This document shows positions 31,663-38,607 of a DNA stretch of 64,000 nt, in pieces. Made by a program: the position numbers and the translations under genes. The stretch is from Anaerocolumna jejuensis DSM 15929. GTDB taxonomy: Bacteria; Bacillota; Clostridia; Lachnospirales; Lachnospiraceae. The stretch lies in NCBI RefSeq assembly GCF_900142215.1, contig NZ_FRAC01000012.1, positions 62,001 to 126,000 of the forward strand. The letters are read 5' to 3'. Each line of letters begins with the position of its first letter. Position 1 is the stretch's first letter. The notes under the pieces were generated by a model. The model did not search any database, was not told where the DNA came from, and worked only from the letters and a program-made list of their open reading frames with translations.

Positions 31663-33903
31663 GTGAAGAAGAGAAAAGGCAGTATGTTCTTAGTTGTAAT
31701 TATGCTGATTAATTTGTTTACTTTTAACCTGAGTGGGGGAAGCGCAAAGGCAGCTTCCGTATATTATGTTTCTACGGCGGGGAATGACATCACCGGAACC
31801 GGTACACTATCTAAACCCTGGAAAACTATACAAAAGGCAGCAGATACCATGACAGCCGGAGATACCTGTATCATACGAGGTGGTATATACCGGGAAACAG
31901 TAACACTTAATACTTCCGGAACTTCTGCAAATCCCATAAATCTTAAGGCTTATACAGGAGAGACCGTAACAGTATCCGGTGCCGATCCGGTCACTGGCTG
32001 GGTCAATTACTCCGGCTCCATCTATTATGCAGCCATGACAGGTTCCCTTGGAACAAAAAATCAGATATTTGTTAATAAGCAAATGCAATTTGAAGCCAGA
32101 TGGCCCAATTCAGCAACACTTGATCCCTTAAATTCTACATTTGCAACGGTTGATTCCGGTTCCGCCACGACCATCAAAGACGGGGACTTATCTCAGGCAG
32201 CAGGATACTGGGTCGGCAAAACTGTTTGGTGTGTTCCGGGAACAGGTTACAAATCCTATAAAAGCACTATCACAGGCTCAAGTGCCGGTTCCATTACCTT
32301 TGATGCAATGGGTATTGCAGCGGCAGCCGGTAACAGCTATTATATTACCGGTAATCTGAAAGACCTTGACAGTGCGGGAGAATGGTATTACGACAACAGT
32401 AACGGCAGGCTTTATTTATGGGCACCTGGCGGAGTTAATCCAAATACTTTGACAGTAGAAGCAAAGAAGCGGACTTATGCATTTGATTTAAGTTCCCGCT
32501 CTTATATCAATATTACCGGAATTAATATCTTTGCCTCCAGCATTAAAATGTCTGATTCTAATTACTGTAAAGTTTCTGGTATGACTGCGGAATATGTCAG
32601 TCATGATTCGGATATTACCAGCCAATACAGTACAGGGATATTTATGTCCGGTACCAATAATGAGCTTAGAAACAGTACTTTGAGCTACAGTTCCGGTAAT
32701 CTGGTGAGTATACAAGGAACAGGAAATAAGCTAATTAATAATCTTATCCATGAAGCGGATTATTCGGCAGCGGATATCCCGGCAATCTATCTGCTGGGGT
32801 CAAACCATCTAATCAGTCATAATACGGTATATAACGCTGGACGTCATCTGATATTTATGCCTGTCCAGAACAGCCGGATACAGTATAATAATCTGTACAA
32901 TGCAGGAAAGCTGACAAGAGACTGCGGAATACTCTATGAATTTGCCTGGGATGGGCAAGGGACCGTAATTCATCATAATTACATTCATGATAATCTGGCA
33001 AAGAATTATTCCGGCAGTGGTATCTATCTGGATAACAGTAGTAAGGGCTATATTGTGCATCACAATGTCGTATGGGGAAACTATACGGGAATTAGGTTGA
33101 ATACACCAAGTAATTTTAACCTGATTTATAACAATACCACCTACAGTAACGGAAATGTGGGATATTGGGGAAGTGATTTTCAGACAGATATGTATGGTGA
33201 CAGGATTTTTAATAACATCTTTACTACAGCCTTTACACTGCCAGGGACACATAAAGAGGGAAATAATATTACTTCGGGAACCAACCCCTTATTTGTAGAT
33301 CCTGCTGCCTTTAATTTCAGGCTGCAGGCAGCTTCTCCGGCCATTAACACTGGTGTTGTAATACCAGGAATTACGGATGGTTATATTGGTTCTAAACCGG
33401 ATATTGGGGCTTATGAATACGGCGGTACCGACTGGAAGGCAGGGTATAATTTTACCGCGCCTCCTGAACCGGTCTTTGAGAATATCAGTGTACTTTTTGA
33501 TAATATCGTGAAGCAGTCAGGGTTTGAGAATGGAATAATCTCCCCCTGGGTCACAACACATTCAGGAACTGCAGCTTGCGTATCGAATTCAAGAAGCTGC
33601 TCTAAGAGTGTGAGACTGGGGACAGGGGAAGATGGTATCAAGCAGGTTCTTACGGGGCTAAGTCCTAATACCAGCTATATATGTACTGCCTGGGTTAAGG
33701 CAGATACGGGAGCGCAGATTCAGATTGGTGTCAGCGGCTTTGGAGGAACAGATGTAACTGTAACATCTGCAAGTACCTCCTGGACAATGGTAAGCATTCC
33801 TTTTACTACCAAAGCAGGTGCTGCCAGTGCAACTGTGTATGCTTACAAGAAGTCCGGTACAGCATTTGTTTATGTGGATGATTTTGGGGTAGTTGAACAA
33901 TAA
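31663..33903 (+). CDS. Secreted right-handed beta-helix protein with C-terminal carbohydrate-binding-like module
   Basis: A 746-residue exported protein. The signal peptide (about 1-30, GGSAKAAS) is followed by a GTLSKPWKTIQKAADTMTAGDTCIIRGGIYRETV segment typical of pectate-lyase-like (DUF1565/Beta_helix) proteins. A parallel beta-helix (about 60-590) has repeating N-L-I, H-N-V/T-V and GI-L turns (YIVHHNVVWGNYTGI). A linker and a jelly-roll CBM-like module follow (about 610-746; SGFENGIISPWVTT to TAFVYVDDFGVVEQ, CBM4/9-like). It is probably a lyase or hydrolase on pectin or another acidic polysaccharide; the exact family and activity cannot be stated. The GTG start has AGGAGG seven bases upstream. 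Confidence 0.75.
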   Translation: MKKRKGSMFLVVIMLINLFTFNLSGGSAKAASVYYVSTAGNDITGTGTLSKPWKTIQKAADTMTAGDTCIIRGGIYRETVTLNTSGTSANPINLKAYTGETVTVSGADPVTGWVNYSGSIYYAAMTGSLGTKNQIFVNKQMQFEARWPNSATLDPLNSTFATVDSGSATTIKDGDLSQAAGYWVGKTVWCVPGTGYKSYKSTITGSSAGSITFDAMGIAAAAGNSYYITGNLKDLDSAGEWYYDNSNGRLYLWAPGGVNPNTLTVEAKKRTYAFDLSSRSYINITGINIFASSIKMSDSNYCKVSGMTAEYVSHDSDITSQYSTGIFMSGTNNELRNSTLSYSSGNLVSIQGTGNKLINNLIHEADYSAADIPAIYLLGSNHLISHNTVYNAGRHLIFMPVQNSRIQYNNLYNAGKLTRDCGILYEFAWDGQGTVIHHNYIHDNLAKNYSGSGIYLDNSSKGYIVHHNVVWGNYTGIRLNTPSNFNLIYNNTTYSNGNVGYWGSDFQTDMYGDRIFNNIFTTAFTLPGTHKEGNNITSGTNPLFVDPAAFNFRLQAASPAINTGVVIPGITDGYIGSKPDIGAYEYGGTDWKAGYNFTAPPEPVFENISVLFDNIVKQSGFENGIISPWVTTHSGTAACVSNSRSCSKSVRLGTGEDGIKQVLTGLSPNTSYICTAWVKADTGAQIQIGVSGFGGTDVTVTSASTSWTMVSIPFTTKAGAASATVYAYKKSGTAFVYVDDFGVVEQ

Positions 33904-34085
33904 AATAGAATTCATTTGGAAGGATGGCCATTTATTGCAGAGCCACGATAATTCGTTTCTGAAACAGCATCATCGGTTTATTCATCCTATTAGTATCCCA
34001 AAACGAAATAAGGGATTGATTTTTAATACCGTACTGTAGTAGTATAGTGTGAGGATAAGAACAGAAAAGCCAGTTGGAGGAACGA

Positions 34086-34709
34086 ATGAAAGATATTGTA
34101 GTTATTGGTGTTGCGGGAGGCTCTGCTTCCGGTAAGACAACCGTTGTTAACCGTTTGCAGAGCAGTTGTAATGACCGTGTGGTATTACTAAGCCATGATT
34201 ATTATTATAAACCATTTTCAGAGCTGTCACCGGAGGAAAGGACAAAGATCAATTATGACCATCCGGATGCCTTTGATACGGAGCTTTTAATTAAGGATAT
34301 CAGGAAGCTAAAGCAGGGAATTGCCATTGACAGGCCGGTGTACTCCTATATTGAGAATACCCGGCTGAAGGAAACGGTAAGGGTAAATCCTGCAAAAGTC
34401 ATTATTATTGATGGTTTCATGATATTTGAAAATGAAAAATTAAGAGAACTGATGGATATTAAGGTCTTTGTGGACACCGATGCCGACGAAAGGTTAATCA
34501 GGAGAATCAAGAGGGATGTTAATGAAAGAGGAAGAAGTCTTGACTCTGTCATTAACCAGTATACTGAGACGGTAAAGCCCATGCATGAGCTGTTTGTAGA
34601 GCCTTATAAAAAATATGCCGATATCATTATCCCAAGAGGCGGCCTTAACGATATTGCCATTGATATGCTGGTTCACCGAATAGAAGCTATAGTGGAAGAG
34701 GATTTTTAA
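34086..34709 (+). CDS. udk: Uridine/cytidine kinase
   Basis: A 207-residue P-loop kinase. The Walker A is GGSASGKTT (residues about 10-18), the acceptor-site motif is LLSHDYYYKPF, and YDHPDAFDTELL, RPVYSYIENTR and RRIKRDVNERGRS (lid) follow in the order of bacterial Udk. It phosphorylates uridine and cytidine to UMP and CMP in pyrimidine salvage in the cytoplasm. TTGGAGG lies six bases before the ATG at 34086; the in-frame ATG four codons earlier overlaps the ribosome site. It is followed after 21 bases by a histidine phosphatase gene, so the two are co-transcribed. About 180 bp before it show no clear promoter. Confidence 0.92.
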   Translation: MKDIVVIGVAGGSASGKTTVVNRLQSSCNDRVVLLSHDYYYKPFSELSPEERTKINYDHPDAFDTELLIKDIRKLKQGIAIDRPVYSYIENTRLKETVRVNPAKVIIIDGFMIFENEKLRELMDIKVFVDTDADERLIRRIKRDVNERGRSLDSVINQYTETVKPMHELFVEPYKKYADIIIPRGGLNDIAIDMLVHRIEAIVEEDF

Positions 34710-34730
34710 ATAGAAAAAGAGGAAGTAGGA

Positions 34731-35459
34731 ATGAAGCTAATAATCATACGTCACGGGGACCCTGACTATTCCATAGATTCCCTTACGGAAAAAGGCTGGA
34801 GGGAAGCGGAAATGCTTTCGGACAAGGTTACTGCTATGAAGGTGAAGGAATTCTATCTCTCTCCCCTGGGAAGAGCGAAGGATACGGCATCCGTTTCTTT
34901 AAAGAAAATGAACCGCGAAGGCAGAGTGCTTCCCTGGCTCAGAGAGTTCGAGGCTCCTATTATCGATGAAAATACTGGTACGGAGCGTGTGCCTTGGGAC
35001 TGGCTTCCGGCAGACTGGACGAAGGTTGAGGAATATTATGACAGAAATCTCTGGCACAAAACACCGGTCATGCAGGCGGGACATGTTCAGGAGGAAGCAT
35101 TAAAGGTCTATGCAGGTCTGGATGAAATATTAAAAGAGCATGGCTATGTGCGTGAGGGCAGGTTATACCATGCTGTCAGACCAAATAACGATACGATTGT
35201 ACTGTTCTGTCATTTTGGAGTTGAATGTGTAATGCTGGGACATCTGTTGGGTATCTCACCTATGATTTTATGGCATGGGTTTTGTGCTGCTCCAACATCA
35301 GTGACAACTCTTATTACCGAGGAGCGCAGAAAGGGAATTGCCTGCTTTCGTATGAGTTCCTTCGGAGATATTTCGCATCTGTATGCCGCAGGTGAAGAGC
35401 CTGCTTTTGCGGCCAGGTTCTGTGAAACCTATGACAATATGGAAGAACGCCATGATTAA
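34731..35459 (+). CDS. Histidine phosphatase (phosphoglycerate mutase-like) family protein
   Basis: A 242-residue branch-1 histidine phosphatase. The catalytic RHG motif is at the start (LIIRHGDPDYS), with SPLGRAKDTA containing the second phosphate-binding Arg and LFCHFGVECVMLGHLLG holding the second catalytic His. Possible substrates include phosphosugars, nucleotides and alpha-ribazole phosphate, and none is favoured by the sequence. It is the second gene after udk, with GAGGAAGTAGG before the ATG, and a terminator follows at 35466. A nucleotide-linked role is inferred only from that pairing. Confidence 0.88.
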   Translation: MKLIIIRHGDPDYSIDSLTEKGWREAEMLSDKVTAMKVKEFYLSPLGRAKDTASVSLKKMNREGRVLPWLREFEAPIIDENTGTERVPWDWLPADWTKVEEYYDRNLWHKTPVMQAGHVQEEALKVYAGLDEILKEHGYVREGRLYHAVRPNNDTIVLFCHFGVECVMLGHLLGISPMILWHGFCAAPTSVTTLITEERRKGIACFRMSSFGDISHLYAAGEEPAFAARFCETYDNMEERHD

Positions 35460-35465
35460 AATAAA

Positions 35466-35498
35466 TACAGCTTCGGATGGAGAAAATCCGGAGCTGTA
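35466..35498 (+). terminator. Terminator after udk-phosphatase
   Basis: TACAGCTTCGGAT (35466-35478) pairs, with one G-U, with ATCCGGAGCTGTA (35486-35498). An AT-rich tail follows without a clean T run. Confidence 0.65.
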
Positions 35499-35516
35499 TA
35501 ATAATTAATTGTTTTA

Positions 35517-37781
35517 TTATTCTGTAATAATGTAAGGCTTTATAGTAACATTTTCCAGGCCAAATTCTTTCTGGTATGCTTTCAGGTTCTCTTTACTTAG
35601 TGAGATCAGGTCCGAATAATTACTGTAATGGTCCATTATTTCTTTTGCCAGGCCCGGTATCTTCTTGCCGGAAAGCGGCAGGACGCAGTAAGCTTCTATG
35701 GAGGATTTAAAGTAACTCCCGTCCGCTGCCTGTTCATACTCTGTCAGGGTGTAACTGCCGTCCTTTTCTTTGCGGAAGGTCATAGCGGATGGTGTAACAC
35801 CGCCTCCCATGTCCATTAGCTTCTCTCCGTTTAGAATATAATAATGAAAGAGAGTGGTGGCAAATACTTTTAAGGCATCTCCTTCTTCATAATATCCGAA
35901 AAGATGAGGAGAAACTATGGTAAATCCCGGCTTCTGATTGGGGTGCATTTTCGTTTCTGTTTCATAGACAAGCTTTAAGATCTTGTTATCTCCCTGGTAT
36001 GTAAAATCAGGAAGCGCGGTTTGGGGTTGAATATAAAGATATCGGTACCACTCTCCAGGGGTAGTATTTATGTCCTTTTCATTTGAACGGTCTCCCAATA
36101 TATCTTCACACAGGTACATCATCAAATATCCCTTTAAGGTATCACCTTCACCCTTGTAAAAACAGGTAAGCATATAATAAAGGGCTTTTTCTCCATATTT
36201 CCTTATGTTTTCACATTCTTTGGGATGTTTTTTCAAATAATCCGAGGGGTTGCTGCTTTCAGCAGGGGAGTTCATAATCGTGCTCAAATTCTTCTCCACT
36301 GCATTGGCTGCATCAGTATCCGGGTACAGCAGGGTAAGCAAGGTGTTATAATCCTTTAAGGAAATTTTGAAACAGAAATTGCCCTTAACGGACTGGAGGT
36401 AGGGTATTCCATCTGACTGATACAGATAAAATTCAGAGGGAGTGCTGTACTTGCCATATAATATTGTTATCTCCCAATGCTTCTCCAAAGCTTTGACATT
36501 GATACCTTCCTGGTAGGTAGAGGAAAGATACATATTTAGGATTAGTTGGTCTATCAGTTTCATTGTGTCCCTGGATTCAATGTCTGTGGTCATTACGAAA
36601 TTCATGTTCCGAACATATCTTTTAATCTGGTAGGATTCACCTGCCGGAGACTGGCTGTCAGCACCAGTGGGATTTTTTAAGGCAGATTGATTCCGGGCTG
36701 TTTCCTTCTCCGATGCCATGCTGCCTGCTGTGTTTTTTTCTTCTCTTACTGCCTGGGCAGCCTGTGGCTGCTCTGTATTTTTATCTGCCAGGGAAGTCTT
36801 ATCCGATTGGGGATTGGTAAGGAGAGTTACTCCCGTCATAAGTATAACAGTAAGCAGGAGGGAGGATAACCAGAGTACTGGCTTCTTATAATTCAGCACA
36901 TTTTTAATCCGGGCTTTTAATCCGGTTTCAGTAAAGGCTAACGGCGGCAGCTTTCCCAAAGCAGTGTTTTCTTTCTTAAGGCTTAAGCTTAAGAGTGAAT
37001 AGGAGTAATCTGCTTTAATACCCTCACCAAGGATTCGAAGGACTGCTTCGTCACAGCTCATCTCCATATCCTTTTCCATCAATCGGAAGGAGAGCCAGAC
37101 AAGTGGGTTAAACCAATGAAGGCATAGGGCAATGTGCCATAATAATTTAAAAATGTAATCAAACCTTTTTATATGGGTCTTTTCATGGAGCACAATGTAT
37201 TCCGTCTCTTCTTTTGACAGGTTAACGGGAAGGTATATTTTAGGGGCTAGCAGGCCGAATACAAAGGGGGATTGAACTTCCTCTGACTGATAAATATTAT
37301 CCTGTATCAGGCAAGCGGTGGATAAGCGTTTCTTTAACCGGAAATAGGAAAAAAGAGTACGGGCAAAAAGCAGTACGCCTGCGGCTATCCATACAAAGGC
37401 AGCAAGATATAGAATTTCCTGCATGGGATTTAGGCTTTTGTAAGGAGTAGCAGCAGGGAGGGACTGGTTCACGGCTTCGGTAACAGGCGGGAGGTATGAG
37501 CCGACCTCCGGGACTGCCTGATAGCCGATATCATAGGGAACAGGCTCCATTACAGATATTTTTACATCGTCCTTTTCAAACAGGCGGAATACACTTAGGG
37601 TACTTTCCAGGGTAACGGGACACAGGAGGCGGAATAATACCAGGAACCACAGCAAATAGGAGTAAATCTTCGGAGCCCTCTTTAAGGGCAGGCGAAGCAG
37701 AAATACTGCCAGTATGACCACGCAGGAGGTAAGGGACATATTTAAGATAATATGAAACAGGGAAAAAAGCATGTTTACCAT
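35517..37781 (-). CDS. BlaR1/MecR1-type M56 membrane metallopeptidase sensor
   Basis: A 754-residue membrane sensor-protease. Four or so TM helices and a cytoplasmic M56 zinc-protease domain occupy the first 330 residues; the HExxH motif reads HEKTH (about 197-201) with a downstream E-MSCDEAVL. A last TM helix (about 300-325) leads to a large extracytoplasmic domain (about 345-754). That domain lacks the STxK/SxN/KTG penicillin-binding motifs of true BlaR1, so the signal is probably not a beta-lactam acyl group. On signal, such proteins lead to loss of the partner BlaI repressor. AGGAGG lies six bases from the ATG, and the BlaI-type gene is 12 bases upstream on the same strand. Confidence 0.85.
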   Translation of the reverse strand: MVNMLFSLFHIILNMSLTSCVVILAVFLLRLPLKRAPKIYSYLLWFLVLFRLLCPVTLESTLSVFRLFEKDDVKISVMEPVPYDIGYQAVPEVGSYLPPVTEAVNQSLPAATPYKSLNPMQEILYLAAFVWIAAGVLLFARTLFSYFRLKKRLSTACLIQDNIYQSEEVQSPFVFGLLAPKIYLPVNLSKEETEYIVLHEKTHIKRFDYIFKLLWHIALCLHWFNPLVWLSFRLMEKDMEMSCDEAVLRILGEGIKADYSYSLLSLSLKKENTALGKLPPLAFTETGLKARIKNVLNYKKPVLWLSSLLLTVILMTGVTLLTNPQSDKTSLADKNTEQPQAAQAVREEKNTAGSMASEKETARNQSALKNPTGADSQSPAGESYQIKRYVRNMNFVMTTDIESRDTMKLIDQLILNMYLSSTYQEGINVKALEKHWEITILYGKYSTPSEFYLYQSDGIPYLQSVKGNFCFKISLKDYNTLLTLLYPDTDAANAVEKNLSTIMNSPAESSNPSDYLKKHPKECENIRKYGEKALYYMLTCFYKGEGDTLKGYLMMYLCEDILGDRSNEKDINTTPGEWYRYLYIQPQTALPDFTYQGDNKILKLVYETETKMHPNQKPGFTIVSPHLFGYYEEGDALKVFATTLFHYYILNGEKLMDMGGGVTPSAMTFRKEKDGSYTLTEYEQAADGSYFKSSIEAYCVLPLSGKKIPGLAKEIMDHYSNYSDLISLSKENLKAYQKEFGLENVTIKPYIITE

Positions 37782-37793
37782 AAATACCTCCTA

Positions 37794-38162
37794 TCAGGTT
37801 TTTTCCTTATAACGGTCGATGAGTCCCTTGATTTCCTCAGCCTCCTTTTCAGAGAGGCTGTTATTTCCAAGAAAGGCGGTGATGAACTGGGGGAGGGAGC
37901 CTCCGAAATTCTTCTGCATTACCTCACGACTTTCATATTGCTGTACTTCCCTTTGCTTTACCAGAGAAGTAACAATGGAACCTTCATTTTGCAGGATTTT
38001 TCGGGTACACAGCTTCTTTAGTACCGTATAGGTGGTAGTGCGCTTCCAGCCCAGTAGCTGTTCTGTTATTCTGGCTAAATCACCGGATTGTACAGGCTCA
38101 TGGTCCCATACAATACAGGCAAAGCGGTATTCTGCATCATAGAGCTTTAAATTCTTTTCCAT
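37794..38162 (-). CDS. BlaI/MecI-family repressor
   Basis: A 122-residue penicillinase-repressor family winged helix. It has the family's W-hydrophobic pattern and recognition segment (LLGWKRTTTYTVLKKLCTRKIL) and a C-terminal dimerisation helix pair (AFLGNNSLSEKEAEEIKGLI). It binds palindromes as a dimer and is inactivated by its M56 partner encoded just downstream. AGGAGG precedes the ATG at 11 bases. Two GTCTA-N6-TAGAC palindromes lie upstream (38223-38270), so the operon should be autoregulated. No beta-lactamase gene is nearby, so the real target is unknown. Confidence 0.9.
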   Translation of the reverse strand: MEKNLKLYDAEYRFACIVWDHEPVQSGDLARITEQLLGWKRTTTYTVLKKLCTRKILQNEGSIVTSLVKQREVQQYESREVMQKNFGGSLPQFITAFLGNNSLSEKEAEEIKGLIDRYKEKT

Positions 38163-38222
38163 TTGGCTTTTTACCTCCTATTGAGTGAATTTATAGTATG
38201 GATGGCATTTGTGCAAATTGCT

Positions 38223-38270
38223 GTCTATCGCGCTAGACTATAAGATTATGTTAAGTCTATCATGATAGAC
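38223..38270 (-). promoter_or_regulatory. Two BlaI-type operators over the repressor promoter
   Basis: GTCTATCATGATAGAC (38255-38270) is a perfect palindrome. GTCTATCGCGCTAGAC (38223-38238) shares its GTCTA/TAGAC arms 32 bp away. On the minus strand a TTGACT -35 lies just outside the first palindrome and its -10 (TAGACT) falls at that site's edge. Confidence 0.75.
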
Positions 38271-38310
38271 AGGTATAGTCAATAATAATTTGATGTAACT
38301 TTGAGCTTGA

Positions 38311-38535
38311 CCCAATTTTGCGGCGTACTGGGGATGCATAGCTGTTAGTGTGAAAATTAAAAGCTATCTTCACACACAAGATCGTACCTGCGAAAACCTC
38401 GGCCCAATCCTGTGGCGTATGGGTATGCATAGCTGTTAGCATGAAAATTAAAAGCTATTTTCACACACAAGATCGTGCCTGGGAAATCCTCGCCCAAATG
38501 CGGCTTATTGAGAAGGCATAGCTGCTAGTGAGAAA
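38311..38535. repeat. Tandem direct repeats, about 92-bp unit, 2.5 copies
   Basis: Units begin at 38311, 38403 and 38493 (period 92 then 90); the third is cut short. The conserved core GCATAGCTGTTAG is followed by a hairpin-forming TGAAAATTAAAAGCTAT and TTCACACACAAGATCGT. There is no reading frame. It lies between the divergently bounded blaI promoter and the GH3 terminator. It may be an RNA or a protein-binding array. Confidence 0.85.
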
Positions 38536-38541
38536 TGAATG

Positions 38542-38579
38542 AAAAAAACACTATGAGCTTGGGAATTCTCATAGTGTTT
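38542..38579 (-). terminator. Rho-independent terminator of the GH3-GH94 transcript
   Basis: Read on the minus strand, AAACACTATGAG pairs perfectly (12 bp; 38546-38557 with 38568-38579) and runs into seven T, 29 bases after the GH3 stop. Confidence 0.92.
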
Positions 38580-38607
38580 CTTATTAAGTTTTTTAATATG
38601 ACAATTT

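Noticed and set aside
38311..38535. Tandem repeats as a CRISPR array
   Set aside because: The units are about 92 bp and similar along their whole length, with no short identical repeats separated by unique spacers, and no cas genes are in the window.
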